Source: Paenarthrobacter aurescens (GTDB lineage: Bacteria; Actinomycetota; Actinomycetes; Actinomycetales; Micrococcaceae). Taken from it: DNA of 64,000 nucleotides. Below the pieces are notes generated by a model. That model was not told the origin of the DNA and ran no database searches. It saw only the letters and a program-made list of their open reading frames with translations. The position numbers and the translations under genes were made by a program. This document shows positions 39,480-48,650 of the stretch, piece by piece. The stretch lies in NCBI RefSeq assembly GCF_041549525.1, contig NZ_CP157456.1:2232001-2296000 (forward strand). The letters run 5' to 3'. Every line of letters starts with the position of its first letter. The first letter of the stretch is position 1.

Positions 39480-42008
39480 CTAGGCAGGAACGATGTTCAC
39501 CAGTTTAGGTGCCCTGACGATCACGGTGCGGATGCCGCGGCCATCCAGGGCACGCTGAACGTTCTCCGAGGCCAAGGCGAGTTCACGCAGCTCGTCCTCT
39601 GCGATGTCCGGCGAAACTTCCAGACGGTCGCGCACCTTGCCTTGAACCTGAACAACGGCGGTAACGGTGTCCTGCACCAGCAAGGCGTCGTCGTGCTTCG
39701 GCCAGCCTGCGTTCGCTACAGATGCAGGGTGACCCAAGGCGTTCCAGAGGTCCTCCGCCGTGTAGGGCGCAAACAAGCTCAGGATGACAGCCACGGCCTC
39801 CGTTGCCTCACGAACGGCGGGATCTGCGGCACCTGCACCAGAGTCGATGGTCTTACGGGTGGCGTTGACCAGCTCCATCAACCGGGCCACAACCACGTTG
39901 AACTTGTTGTTATCCAACAGTTCAGCGGCGTCGGCAATGGTCTTGTGCGTGACTGTACGCAGGGCACGGTCACCGGCAGCAGGGTCAACACCGGGCTCGC
40001 TGCTGACGTCCTGCCCGAGGCGCCATGCGCGGGCAAGGAACTTGGCAGAACCCGACGGCGATACGTCCGCCCAGTCGACGTCGTCTTCCGGTGGGGAGGC
40101 GAAGACCATGGTGAGGCGGACGGCATCGACACCGAACTTGTCCAACTGCTCGCCCAAATCCACCCCGTTGCCGAGGGACTTGCTCATGGCCTTGCCGCCA
40201 TTGAGTACCTGGCCTTGGTTGAGCAGGGCTGAGAAAGGCTCGTTGGCTTCAATCAAGCCAATGTCCTTGATGACCTTGGTGAAGAAACGGGCGTAGAGCA
40301 GGTGCAGGATGGCATGCTCCACGCCACCTACGTACTGTCCAACCGGCATCCAGTTGTTGATTTTTTCGGGATCGAACGGGCCCTCGGTGTAGTCAGGTGA
40401 GACAAACCGCAGGAAGTACCAGGAGGAGTCCACGAACGTGTCCATGGTGTCCGTATCGCGCTGGGCGGCCCGACCACAATTGGGGCACTCAACGTTGACC
40501 CACTCGACGGCCGCAGCCAACGGGGAGGTCCCCTTCGGTGACAACGCCTCACCGCGCAGGTTATCCGGCAGCCTGACGGGCAGCTGGTCATCGGGCACGG
40601 GCACCTCGCCGCATTCACCACAGTGGATGATGGGGATGGGCGCACCCCAGAAACGTTGTCGGCTCAGGAGCCAGTCCCGCAGACGGAAGTTGACGAATTT
40701 CTCGCCGGTTCCCAGCTTCTCCAAAATCTCGATCGCGGCCGGAATTCCCTCGGACTTTGACAGGCCGTCCAGGTCGCCCGAGTTTTTCAGTGTGCCTTCA
40801 CCGGCAGTTGCTACGCCGGTTTCGGCGGGGTCCTCGGCGCCAGTTTCCAGCACCTCGCGGACGGGCAGTCCGAACGCCTTGGCGAAGTCGAGGTCGCGCT
40901 GGTCGTGCGCAGGCACAGCCATGATGGCACCCGTGCCGTAGTCGGCCAGCACGTAGTCAGCGGCCCATACCGGGAGCTTCTCGCCCGTGAGCGGGTTGAT
41001 GGCGTAGCGGCCGGTGAACACACCGGTCTTCTCGCGGTCGGTGGACTGGCGCTCAATCTCGGAGAGCGCCTTGACCTTCTCCCGGTAGGCCATGAGTTCA
41101 TCGTGCTGTTCCGGGGTCACCAGGTCCAGCGCCAAATGCGCATCTGCTGCAACCACAAAGAACGTTGCACCATACAGGGTGTCCGGGCGGGTGGTGAATA
41201 CCGTGACTTCGCGTTCAGCACGGTCTTCGGTGCCTTCGATGACGAAGCGCACGTGGGCGCCTTCGGAGCGGCCAATCCAGTTGCGTTGCATCGCCAGGAC
41301 ACGCTCAGGCCAGTGACCTTGGAGCTGGTCCATATCGTCCAGCAGGCGGTCGGCGTACTCGGTGATTTTGAAGTACCACTGGTTCAGGGACTTCTTGGTG
41401 ACCAGCGTGCCGCAACGCTCACAAGCACCGTTGACAACCTGCTCGTTTGCCAGGACGGTGAGGTCCTTGGGGCACCAGTTGACGGGCGAGTCCTTGCGGT
41501 AGGCCAAGCCGCGCTCGTAGAAGCGTTTGAACAGCCACTGCGTCCACCGGTAGTACTCGGGATCCGAGGTGTGGATGCGGCGTGACCAGTCGGCAGAGAT
41601 GGCGTAACGCTTGAATGAGGCCGCCTGCGTCTCGATGTTCGCGTAGGTCCACTCGCTGGGGTGGGCGTTGCGTTTGATTGCAGCATTTTCCGCGGGCAAT
41701 CCGAACGAGTCCCAGCCAATGGGGTGCAGGACGTCGAAGCCCTTCTGGCGCAGGTAGCGCGCCACGACGTCGCCCATGGCGAACGCTTCTGCGTGGCCCA
41801 TGTGGAGGTCGCCGGAAGGGTAGGGGAACATGTCCAGCACATAACGGCGCTCTTTGGAGCCGTCATCGGCAGGGGTGAAGACTTTGAGGTCTTCCCAGAC
41901 CTGCGGCCACTTGGCTTCCATCGCCGCGAAGCTGTAAACGCCTTCTTCAGGCGCTTCGGCTGCGGCTGTTGGTGCTGTTCCGGTCTCTGTCTCCGGCTGA
42001 ACGCTCAC
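39480..42008 (-). CDS. leuS: Leucyl-tRNA synthetase
   Basis: An 842-residue class I synthetase that charges tRNA-Leu. The HIGH-type motif is HMGH in [15 protein letters not shown], and the KMSKS-type motif is AMSKS in [13 protein letters not shown]. The editing domain in the middle contains [12 protein letters not shown] and the late Asp-containing [14 protein letters not shown] chose the GTG at 42008, preceded by GAGGG; an in-frame ATG 23 codons earlier is less likely. The upstream region carries a leucine-codon leader ORF and a terminator, consistent with attenuation. Confidence 0.96.
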   Translation of the reverse strand: MSVQPETETGTAPTAAAEAPEEGVYSFAAMEAKWPQVWEDLKVFTPADDGSKERRYVLDMFPYPSGDLHMGHAEAFAMGDVVARYLRQKGFDVLHPIGWDSFGLPAENAAIKRNAHPSEWTYANIETQAASFKRYAISADWSRRIHTSDPEYYRWTQWLFKRFYERGLAYRKDSPVNWCPKDLTVLANEQVVNGACERCGTLVTKKSLNQWYFKITEYADRLLDDMDQLQGHWPERVLAMQRNWIGRSEGAHVRFVIEGTEDRAEREVTVFTTRPDTLYGATFFVVAADAHLALDLVTPEQHDELMAYREKVKALSEIERQSTDREKTGVFTGRYAINPLTGEKLPVWAADYVLADYGTGAIMAVPAHDQRDLDFAKAFGLPVREVLETGAEDPAETGVATAGEGTLKNSGDLDGLSKSEGIPAAIEILEKLGTGEKFVNFRLRDWLLSRQRFWGAPIPIIHCGECGEVPVPDDQLPVRLPDNLRGEALSPKGTSPLAAAVEWVNVECPNCGRAAQRDTDTMDTFVDSSWYFLRFVSPDYTEGPFDPEKINNWMPVGQYVGGVEHAILHLLYARFFTKVIKDIGLIEANEPFSALLNQGQVLNGGKAMSKSLGNGVDLGEQLDKFGVDAVRLTMVFASPPEDDVDWADVSPSGSAKFLARAWRLGQDVSSEPGVDPAAGDRALRTVTHKTIADAAELLDNNKFNVVVARLMELVNATRKTIDSGAGAADPAVREATEAVAVILSLFAPYTAEDLWNALGHPASVANAGWPKHDDALLVQDTVTAVVQVQGKVRDRLEVSPDIAEDELRELALASENVQRALDGRGIRTVIVRAPKLVNIVPA

Positions 42009-42081
42009 TGCTGCCCTCTTCTGTTCTTTGATGGCGGTTTTGACTCCTGCTATGGCACGGGAATGTCCCGGACACACAAAA

Positions 42082-42102
42082 GCCCCTCAACAATGGAGGG
42101 GC
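42082..42102 (-). terminator. Intrinsic terminator in the leuS leader (attenuator)
   Basis: On the - strand GCCCCTC, a CATTGTT loop and GAGGGGC are followed by TTTTGTGTG. It stands between the leucine leader ORF and leuS, 73 bases before the leuS start, so it would block leuS unless prevented from forming. Confidence 0.82.
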
Positions 42103-42103
42103 G

Positions 42104-42131
42104 GCCGCACGGCTAATGAAAGCCGGGCGGC
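42104..42131 (-). other. Leader hairpin between the leuS leader ORF and the terminator
   Basis: GCCGCCCGGC and GCCGTGCGGC (- strand) pair at nine of ten positions around an eight-base loop, TTTCATTA. The left arm starts in the last base of the leader stop codon, so a ribosome at the stop would cover it. It could be the pause hairpin or part of an antiterminator. Confidence 0.65.
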
Positions 42132-42157
42132 TAGCTAAGCAGAAGGATCGCACGCAT
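42131..42157 (-). CDS. leuS leader peptide with three leucine codons
   Basis: An eight-codon ORF MRAILLLS (ATG at 42157, stop TAG) has leucine codons CTT, CTG, CTT in a row. The ATG lies six bases after TATTGT, so the mRNA probably starts at the ATG. It resembles the leuA leader peptide and sits before a hairpin and terminator, as expected for ribosome-mediated attenuation by leucyl-tRNA supply. Confidence 0.78.
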   Translation of the reverse strand: MRAILLLS

Positions 42158-42163
42158 AGATCT

Positions 42164-42169
42164 ACAATA
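42164..42169 (-). promoter_or_regulatory. Probable -10 element of the leuS leader promoter
   Basis: TATTGT on the - strand, six bases before the leader ATG, mirrors the leuA arrangement. No strong -35 hexamer is visible. Confidence 0.5.
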
Positions 42170-42232
42170 GCGCACGTTCAATCGTCCACGTCGCATCGAG
42201 CGGCTTACAAAAGACCGGCTCAACGACGCCGC

Positions 42233-42296
42233 GCTGTTATGGGGGCCCGGGAGCGGCTCCGGGCGTCCGCGTAGCGGGCGGGGCCCCCATAACAGC
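42233..42296. terminator. Long GC-rich hairpin after glpK
   Basis: Perfect 16-bp outer arms (GCTGTTATGGGGGCCC) enclose 32 bases that hold further GC-rich self-complementary segments such as GGAGCGGCTCC. It lies 22 bases after the glpK stop and upstream of the leuS promoter, so it should insulate leuS from glpK transcription. Confidence 0.82.
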
Positions 42297-42317
42297 TAAG
42301 GCGTCATGTCGCTGGTC

Positions 42318-43832
42318 TTACTTCACGTCCTCGTCGACCCAGTCCATGGACTTTGTCACGGCTTTCTTCCAGAGGCGCAGCTGACGCTCCTGCTCCTCTG
42401 CCGGAAGCTGCGGCTCCCAGCGCTTGTCTTCGTTCCAGTTGGCGCTGAGTTCACCCAGGTCCTTCCAGAATCCCACTGCGAGGCCGGCCGCATAGGCCGC
42501 GCCGAGGGCAGTGGTCTCCACTACCTTCGGCCGGACCACCGGTACGCCCAGGATGTCGGCCTGGAACTGCATGAGGGCCTCGTTGGCCACCATGCCGCCG
42601 TCCACCTTCAGCTCGGTGAGCGGAACGCCGGAGTCGGCGTTGACGGCGTCCAGTACCTCGCGGGTCTGGAAAGCAGTTGCTTCCAGGGCGGCGCGGGCAA
42701 TGTGACCCTTGTTGGCGAACCGCGTGAGGCCCACGATCGCGCCGCGAGCGTCAGCACGCCAGTACGGCGCGAACAGGCCGGAGAAGGCAGGGACAATGTA
42801 GACGCCGCCGTTGTCCTTGACCCCGGCAGCCAATTCCTCAACCTCGGGAGCGGAGCTGATCATTCCGAGGTTGTCACGAAGCCACTGGATCAAGGAACCA
42901 GTCACAGCGATGGAGCCCTCAAGGGCGTAGTGCGGCTTGGCATCGCCCAGTTTGTACCCGAGGGTGGTGAGGAGGCCGTTCTTGGAATGAACAATTTCCT
43001 CGCCGGTGTTGAAGATCAGGAAGCAACCGGTGCCGTACGTGTTCTTCGCTTCACCGGGCTGGAATGCTGCCTGGCCGAACGTCGCTGCCTGCTGGTCACC
43101 AAGGATGCCTGCAACCGGAGTTTCGCGCAGAAGCTGCGAGGTGTGAACCTGGCCGTAGACCTCGGATGAAGACTTGATGGCGGGCATCATGGAAGCCGGA
43201 ACGCCGAAGACGTCCAGGATTTCCTGGTCCCACTGCAACGTCTCAAGGTCCATGAACAGGGTGCGTGAGGCGTTGGTGACGTCAGTAACGTGCACTCCGC
43301 CGTCAACACCGCCGGTGAGGTTCCACAGAACCCAGGCATCGGTGTTGCCGAAGAGGAGGTCGCCGGCTTCGGCTTTCTCGCGGGCGCCATCGACGTTGTC
43401 CAGGATCCATTTGATCTTGGTGCCGGAGAAGTACGTTGCCAACGGCAGTCCGACCTTTTGCTTGAAACGCTCAAGCCCGCCGTCCTGCGCCAGCTGATCA
43501 ACAATGGGCTGCGTGCGGGTGTCCTGCCAGACGATGGCGTTGTACACCGCTTCGCCGGTGTTCTTGTCCCAGACCACAGCGGTTTCGCGCTGGTTGGTGA
43601 TACCGACGGCGGCAATATCGTGCCGCGTCAGGTTCGCCTTGGACAAAGCTGAGGCGATGACCTCACGGGTGTTGTTCCAGATTTCGGCGGGGTTGTGCTC
43701 AACCCATCCGGCCTGCGGGAAGATCTGCTCGTGTTCCATCTGGCCGGTGGAGACGATGTTTCCGGAGTGGTCAAAAACGATGGCACGGGAGCTGGTGGTG
43801 CCCTGATCGATGGCGATGACGTATTGGTTCAT
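42318..43832 (-). CDS. glpK: Glycerol kinase
   Basis: A 504-residue FGGY kinase that phosphorylates glycerol to glycerol 3-phosphate. N-terminal [19 protein letters not shown] is the ATP phosphate motif; WFEHNP-type segment appears as [12 protein letters not shown]. The second FGGY signature region is [16 protein letters not shown] with [19 protein letters not shown]. The ATG at 43832 follows AAGGACG. It is the last of glpD-glpF-glpK and ends at a long hairpin. Confidence 0.97.
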   Translation of the reverse strand: MNQYVIAIDQGTTSSRAIVFDHSGNIVSTGQMEHEQIFPQAGWVEHNPAEIWNNTREVIASALSKANLTRHDIAAVGITNQRETAVVWDKNTGEAVYNAIVWQDTRTQPIVDQLAQDGGLERFKQKVGLPLATYFSGTKIKWILDNVDGAREKAEAGDLLFGNTDAWVLWNLTGGVDGGVHVTDVTNASRTLFMDLETLQWDQEILDVFGVPASMMPAIKSSSEVYGQVHTSQLLRETPVAGILGDQQAATFGQAAFQPGEAKNTYGTGCFLIFNTGEEIVHSKNGLLTTLGYKLGDAKPHYALEGSIAVTGSLIQWLRDNLGMISSAPEVEELAAGVKDNGGVYIVPAFSGLFAPYWRADARGAIVGLTRFANKGHIARAALEATAFQTREVLDAVNADSGVPLTELKVDGGMVANEALMQFQADILGVPVVRPKVVETTALGAAYAAGLAVGFWKDLGELSANWNEDKRWEPQLPAEEQERQLRLWKKAVTKSMDWVDEDVK

Positions 43833-43902
43833 GGTGACGTCCTTGTCTTAGTTTGCTCGGTATTCAGTGATATTGGTTGGTGCGCTTGGGGGCGGTGCAG
43901 AA

Positions 43903-44655
43903 TCAGCCGGCGATGGCGGGCATGATGTCCGGCACCCAAAGGGCTACCAGACCGGCAAGGGCGCCACCTGCCAAGGGGCCGACTACGGGGATCCAGGAGT
44001 AGGCCCAGTCGCTGGAGCCTTTGCCCTTGATGGGAAGGAGGGCGTGGGCAATGCGGGGGCCAAGGTCACGTGCCGGGTTGATGGCGTAGCCGGTGGGGCC
44101 ACCGAGGGAAACGCCGATGCCAACAACAAGCAATGCCACAGCCAGCGGGCCCAGGCCCGAGGGGGTGCCGCCGAAGGTCAGGATGACGAAGACCAGGACG
44201 AACGTGCCGATGATTTCGGTGATGAGGTTCCACGGGGTTGAACGAATGGCCGGACCGGTGGAGAAGGTGCCCAGCCTATTGGCTGCAAGCGGTTCTTCAT
44301 CGAAGTGCTGCTTGTAAGCGAGCCAGCAAACCACGGCACCCAGGAAGGCGCCCAGCAGCTCAGCGCCGAAGTACGTCAGGGTTGACGCGAAATCCACGGG
44401 AACGCCGGGGGCGTATTCTGCTTTCTGGTTGACCAACAGCCCCAAAGTGACTGCCGGGTTCAGGTGCGCACCGGACTTTGCGGCCACGAAAACGCCCGCG
44501 AAGACCGCAATACCCCAGCCCCACGTCACCATCAAGAATCCACCGTTGTTGCCCTTGGTGCCTTTGAGCGCAACGTTTGCCACGACGCCGCAACCCAGCA
44601 GGGTCAGCATCATGGTTCCGAATACTTCGGAAAGGAAAACAATTCCAAGAGACAT
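43903..44655 (-). CDS. glpF: Glycerol uptake facilitator (aquaglyceroporin)
   Basis: A 250-residue MIP-family channel. Both pore motifs are present: HLNPAVTLG and INPARDLGPRI; the Asp after the second NPAR favours glycerol over water. Six membrane segments are visible. It lies between glpD and glpK. A 70-base spacer separates it from glpK, so co-transcription is likely. Confidence 0.96.
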   Translation of the reverse strand: MSLGIVFLSEVFGTMMLTLLGCGVVANVALKGTKGNNGGFLMVTWGWGIAVFAGVFVAAKSGAHLNPAVTLGLLVNQKAEYAPGVPVDFASTLTYFGAELLGAFLGAVVCWLAYKQHFDEEPLAANRLGTFSTGPAIRSTPWNLITEIIGTFVLVFVILTFGGTPSGLGPLAVALLVVGIGVSLGGPTGYAINPARDLGPRIAHALLPIKGKGSSDWAYSWIPVVGPLAGGALAGLVALWVPDIMPAIAG

Positions 44656-44709
44656 CTTTGACTCCTCATTTTTCTGTTGTCAGCCCCCTCGCGGGTGAAG
44701 AGGCCGTTT

Positions 44710-44740
44710 GGGACGGTTCCGTTGTTTCCGGAACCGTCCC
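44710..44740 (-). terminator. Hairpin between glpD and glpF
   Basis: A perfect 12-bp stem (GGGACGGTTCCG and its complement) with a seven-base loop lies 88 bases after the glpD stop. No U-tract follows on either strand, so it may be a weak terminator or an mRNA-stabilising structure that sets the glpD to glpF ratio. Confidence 0.55.
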
Positions 44741-44827
44741 GGTGTGGTGATCCCCAGGCGGGCCCACCTACCCCATTCCGTCCCTGGCGCACCGTGGGAC
44801 GGTCAAGCTGTTTTCCGCTGCTCGAGC

Positions 44828-46609
44828 TCAGGCTACGAGGCTGTGCACGTCAACCTTGTGGAAACGGTGCAGTACTTCCTGGGCGTGGCGGATTTCTGCC
44901 TCGCGGGCAGCAGCGTCCCAACCGAGCGGCCCGGCCAATGCGGCGGCGATCTCATTGAGCAACTCACCGGTCACCAGGCCACGGAACGCCAAGGATGTCC
45001 TGCGGATGAGAACATCCACCAGGTGCCCGATTTGCTCGTGCTCGGCCATGAAGGCAAGTTCACGGACGCTCAGTTCGCGGGTGGAACGCAGAGGCTGGTC
45101 CTGTCCGGCATTGAGGTACTCAATAACGGAATCCGCCCGGGTGCCGTACCTGGTCAGCAGGACAGCTACGCGGTCAGCATCCAGGCCGGGACCCATGTGC
45201 TTCTTGATCCATTCCTGTTCGCCTTGCTCAGTGGCTGGGAAGCCGGCGCCGCCGCCGATGGCGAGCTTCGCCGTCGAGACTTTGCGTTCCATACCCAGTT
45301 CACGCAGGACGTCGTTGGTCATGTGCTCAGCCAGGGCGCGGAACGTGGTCCATTTGCCACCCACCAAACTGAGTACGACGGCGGCCTTGCCGCCTGGCGT
45401 TGCAACCGCTCCACTGCCGGAGCGGACGCTGCGTTCGATGCGGTAATCGCGCGAGACAAACCCAGGCTGCGTTTCGTCGTGGCGCGGAAGGGGCCGGACA
45501 CCAGCGAAGCTGTAGACGATCTGTTCCCGCCCTACCTTGATGGTGGGGAACACGTGGCCGACGAGGTCAAAGAAGTAGTCAATCTCTTCTTCCGTGCACA
45601 CGGCGTCTTCGTTCATATCTGCGTCCACATCCGTAGTCCCCACCAGCACGCGGTCTCCCATGGGGTAGATCAAAACGATCCGGCCATCGGTGTGCTCGAA
45701 GAAGATTTCCCGGCCGTTGCAGGCTGCGAGCAGTTCCGGGTGGTCCAGGACGATGTGTGAGCCTTTGGTGCCCCCCATGAACTTGCTGACAGCGCCCATG
45801 GCCTGGTTTGTGAGGTCTACCCATGCACCGGTGGTGTTGACGATGACATCGGCCTGGAAGTCGAATTCCTTGCCGGTCAGCTCATCCCTGAGCCGAACTC
45901 CCCCGGAGCCCATGGAGACGAGCGAGACGTAGTTGCTGGCGCGGGCACTGCCTCCCGGCAGTCCCCCGCCGCGGCCTGCCTTTTCGCCGTCCTGCAGGAC
46001 GTCCAGGGTGAGGCGTTCTGGATTGTGCACGGAAGCGTCAAAGTACGTGGCAGCGTACTTGATTCCGGAATGAAGCTTGGGAAGCTCAGCCAGGGCCTTG
46101 GTCCGGCCCCTGAACTGGTGACGGGGAACGCTGCCGCCGTCGCGGGAGAAGAAGTCATACATGCTCAAGCCGACCTTGATGAGGAAGGCGCCGCGTTCCT
46201 TGGGCTTTCCCTGCTTGTGGGTGAGGAAGCGCATGGGCGCGGAGAGAATGCCGGAGAAAGTGCTGAAGATGGGAATGGTGGTTTGCAGTGGCTTGACGTA
46301 GTGCGGGGCAATCCTCAGAAGCCTGTTGCGCTCGACCACGGATTCCTGAACAAGGCGGAACTCACCGTTTTCCAGGTAGCGGATGCCGCCGTGGATCATG
46401 TGGGAGGAAGCGCCGCTGGCACCCTGGCAGTAGTCGCCACGTTCAACAAGTGCCACGTCCACACCCTGAAGAGCGAGATCACGGAATGTTCCCACACCGT
46501 TGATGCCGCCGCCGATGATGAGTACCTTGGCCGACGGCCGCTCCTGCAACGCAACGACGGAGTCGCGCTGTGTGTGCTCTGAGGTACCGGAAATCCTGTT
46601 GTGTCCCAA
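44828..46609 (-). CDS. glpD: Glycerol-3-phosphate dehydrogenase (FAD-dependent)
   Basis: A 593-residue membrane-associated flavoprotein that oxidises glycerol 3-phosphate to dihydroxyacetone phosphate and passes electrons to quinone. The FAD motif is VLIIGGGINGVGTFRDLALQG, followed by GASGASSHMIHGGIRYLENG. The C-terminal DAO_C-like domain covers about 430-560. The TTG at 46609 follows AAGGGAG six bases upstream. A good promoter lies about 60 bases before the start. It is divergent from a SorC-type regulator. Confidence 0.96.
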   Translation of the reverse strand: MGHNRISGTSEHTQRDSVVALQERPSAKVLIIGGGINGVGTFRDLALQGVDVALVERGDYCQGASGASSHMIHGGIRYLENGEFRLVQESVVERNRLLRIAPHYVKPLQTTIPIFSTFSGILSAPMRFLTHKQGKPKERGAFLIKVGLSMYDFFSRDGGSVPRHQFRGRTKALAELPKLHSGIKYAATYFDASVHNPERLTLDVLQDGEKAGRGGGLPGGSARASNYVSLVSMGSGGVRLRDELTGKEFDFQADVIVNTTGAWVDLTNQAMGAVSKFMGGTKGSHIVLDHPELLAACNGREIFFEHTDGRIVLIYPMGDRVLVGTTDVDADMNEDAVCTEEEIDYFFDLVGHVFPTIKVGREQIVYSFAGVRPLPRHDETQPGFVSRDYRIERSVRSGSGAVATPGGKAAVVLSLVGGKWTTFRALAEHMTNDVLRELGMERKVSTAKLAIGGGAGFPATEQGEQEWIKKHMGPGLDADRVAVLLTRYGTRADSVIEYLNAGQDQPLRSTRELSVRELAFMAEHEQIGHLVDVLIRRTSLAFRGLVTGELLNEIAAALAGPLGWDAAAREAEIRHAQEVLHRFHKVDVHSLVA

Positions 46610-46669
46610 AACTGCTCCCTTGGGCTTGGTTCGTGCGCCGCGCCACTCGCTGCCGCACCGTTCACCACT

Positions 46670-46698
46670 AATCTTGCGAAGGTGGAAAATGGAGTCAA
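46670..46698 (-). promoter_or_regulatory. Candidate glpD promoter
   Basis: On the - strand TTGACT, 17 bases, AAGATT. The spacing is ideal and the hexamers match the sigma-70 consensus at five of six (-35) and three of six or better (-10). The palindrome at 46705-46718 lies six bases upstream of the -35. Confidence 0.6.
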
Positions 46699-46704
46699 GC
46701 TATT

Positions 46705-46718
46705 TGCACAAACGTGCA
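46705..46718. promoter_or_regulatory. Palindrome between glpD and the SorC-type regulator
   Basis: TGCAC, AAAC, GTGCA forms a 5-bp inverted repeat 13 bases before the regulator start and just upstream of the glpD promoter. It is a reasonable operator candidate for the adjacent regulator. No clear copy was seen before glpF or glpK. Confidence 0.45.
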
Positions 46719-46731
46719 GTAAGGAAATGAG

Positions 46732-47694
46732 ATGGCACGCTCACGTCACTCGGATGCGCTCCGGGCTGCACAAATGTATTACCTTCAGGACCTGACCATG
46801 GATGCGATTGCCCGGGAGCTCCGAACGTCCCGGTCCACCGTGTCCAGATTGCTCTCGTCCGCAAGGGAAACGGGGCTGGTACAAGTCCAGATTCGAAGCC
46901 CTTTTGACACCGGGCCCGAGCTGGAAAGCCAAATCCGCAACCGGTACGGAGTGGATGTCCACGTGGTTCCGGTTCTGGACACCCTCAACGAGGCAGAGAC
47001 CCTGGACCGCGTAGCCATTCAGGCTGCACGGACAATCGGCCCCCTGGTGGACTCCAATGCCATCATCGGCGTGGCTTGGGGAGCGACGCTCAGCGCAGTC
47101 AGCCGGCACCTCACCCGCAAGGTCACCCATGACAGCATCGTGGTCCAGCTCAACGGCGCAGGAAACATGCAAACCACGGGCATCACCTACGCCAGCGACA
47201 TCATGCGGCGTTTCGGCAGCGCCTACGGTGCGCGGGTGGAGCAGTTTCCTGTTCCGGCGTTTTTTGATCATGCTTCCACCAAGACAGCCATGTGGAATGA
47301 GCGCAGCGTTCAACGCATCCTGGACTTGCAAGCCCGGATGAGCATTGCCATTTTTGGTGTCGGATCAGTGGATTCGGACTACCCGAGCCACGTATACGCC
47401 GGTGGCTACCTTGATGAACATGACCTCACCATGCTGGCCGCCGACGACGTCGTAGGAGACGTCGCTACGGTCTTCTTCCGCAGTGACGGGTCCTCGGACG
47501 GCATCACCTTGAATGAGCGCTCAACCGGCCCCAGCCATGAACAGTTGCGGCAAGTCAGGCGCCGGATCTGCGTTATTTCCGGGGCATCGAAAATCAACGG
47601 CCTCCAAGGTGCGCTGGCAGCCGGACTGGCCACGGACCTGATTCTGGACGAAGCCTCAGCACGGCGCCTGGTGAGTTTCAATGACCATTCCTGA
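46732..47694 (+). CDS. SorC/DeoR-type sugar-binding transcriptional regulator
   Basis: A 320-residue regulator. The N-terminal helix-turn-helix is at about 20-45 (LTMDAIARELRTSRSTVSRLL). The C-terminal sugar-phosphate-binding domain (about 60-315) has IGVAWGATLSAVSRHL, VVQLNGAGN and GAGAR-like ISGASKINGLQGAL. SorC-family members respond to phosphorylated sugars or polyols. The position opposite glpD suggests glycerol 3-phosphate or a related effector, which is inference. An aldo/keto reductase gene overlaps its end. Confidence 0.88.
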   Translation: MARSRHSDALRAAQMYYLQDLTMDAIARELRTSRSTVSRLLSSARETGLVQVQIRSPFDTGPELESQIRNRYGVDVHVVPVLDTLNEAETLDRVAIQAARTIGPLVDSNAIIGVAWGATLSAVSRHLTRKVTHDSIVVQLNGAGNMQTTGITYASDIMRRFGSAYGARVEQFPVPAFFDHASTKTAMWNERSVQRILDLQARMSIAIFGVGSVDSDYPSHVYAGGYLDEHDLTMLAADDVVGDVATVFFRSDGSSDGITLNERSTGPSHEQLRQVRRRICVISGASKINGLQGALAAGLATDLILDEASARRLVSFNDHS

Positions 47695-48640
47695 AGCAAT
47701 TGTGCAAGGACTGGGTAAAGTCGTTGCTATGACTTCCCCCTCCAGGCTGACATCAAACAAGCTGGCACTGAACAAGCTGGCCCTGAACAACGGCGTACAG
47801 ATGGAACGCCTGGGATACGGACTCTACAAAGTTCCCGCCAAAGACGCAGAAGCCTTGGTTGCCACGGCTTTGGGTGAGGGCTACCGACGTTTTGACACTG
47901 CCGCGATGTACGGCAACGAAGTAGGGGTGGGCCGGGCGCTGGGCGGTGCAATCGGCGACGCTGCTGCGGCAAACAGGGGCACCGGTGGCTCCGGCGAATT
48001 CGTCCACGCCCTGGCGCGCGAAGACGTCTTTGTCACCACCAAAGTCTGGAATGACGACCAAGGCTACGATTCAACCCTGCGGGCCTTTGACACCTCCATG
48101 GCAAACCTTGGACTGGACTACGTGGACCTCTATTTGATCCACTGGCCGTGCGCCGGACGAGGTTTGTTCGCGGAGACCTATAAGGCCATGGAAACCCTCT
48201 ACAGGGAGGGCAAAGTCCGGGCGATCGGAGTCTCCAACTTCCAGCCGGAACATCTGGCCGAACTGATGCAAAGGGCCGAGGTTGTCCCCGCCGTCAACCA
48301 GATCGAACTGCACCCCTGGCTGCAACAGACCCGGTTGCGGACCTTGCATGAACAACTCGGAATCCGGACCGAGGCGTGGAGCCCACTTGGCCGCGGGCAG
48401 GTTCTGGCGGACCCCGCCATTCTCTCGTTGGCCGAAAAGTACCGCCGGACTCCGGCCCAGATCATTCTCCGGTGGCATCTTCAGCTGGGAAACCTGGTAA
48501 TCCCCAAAGCGAGCTCCGCGGGACGCATCAAGGAAAACTTCGCCGTCTTCGATTTCGAGCTGGAGCCCGCGGACGTGGACGGAATGGCCGCACTTGAACG
48601 CCATCACCGGACGGGCTCACACCCGGATAACGTGAAGTAG
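47681..48640 (+). CDS. Aldo/keto reductase
   Basis: Up to 319 residues of a NADPH-dependent (beta/alpha)8 oxidoreductase. The catalytic tetrad is visible: Asp and Tyr in RRFDTAAMYGNE, Lys in VTTKVWND and His in LIHWPCAG. The cofactor motif IPKASSAGRIKENF is near the C-terminus. The first 35 residues are not conserved and hold a NKLAL tandem repeat. The start may be the ATG at 47681, which overlaps the regulator, or the ATG at 47729. The substrate is unknown. Confidence 0.88.
   Translation: MTIPEAIVQGLGKVVAMTSPSRLTSNKLALNKLALNNGVQMERLGYGLYKVPAKDAEALVATALGEGYRRFDTAAMYGNEVGVGRALGGAIGDAAAANRGTGGSGEFVHALAREDVFVTTKVWNDDQGYDSTLRAFDTSMANLGLDYVDLYLIHWPCAGRGLFAETYKAMETLYREGKVRAIGVSNFQPEHLAELMQRAEVVPAVNQIELHPWLQQTRLRTLHEQLGIRTEAWSPLGRGQVLADPAILSLAEKYRRTPAQIILRWHLQLGNLVIPKASSAGRIKENFAVFDFELEPADVDGMAALERHHRTGSHPDNVK
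47756..47785. repeat. 15-bp in-frame tandem repeat in the aldo/keto reductase gene
   Basis: AACAAGCTGGCACTG is followed directly by AACAAGCTGGCCCTG, encoding NKLAL twice in the unconserved N-terminus. Confidence 0.7.
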
Positions 48641-48650
48641 GGACAGAGGA

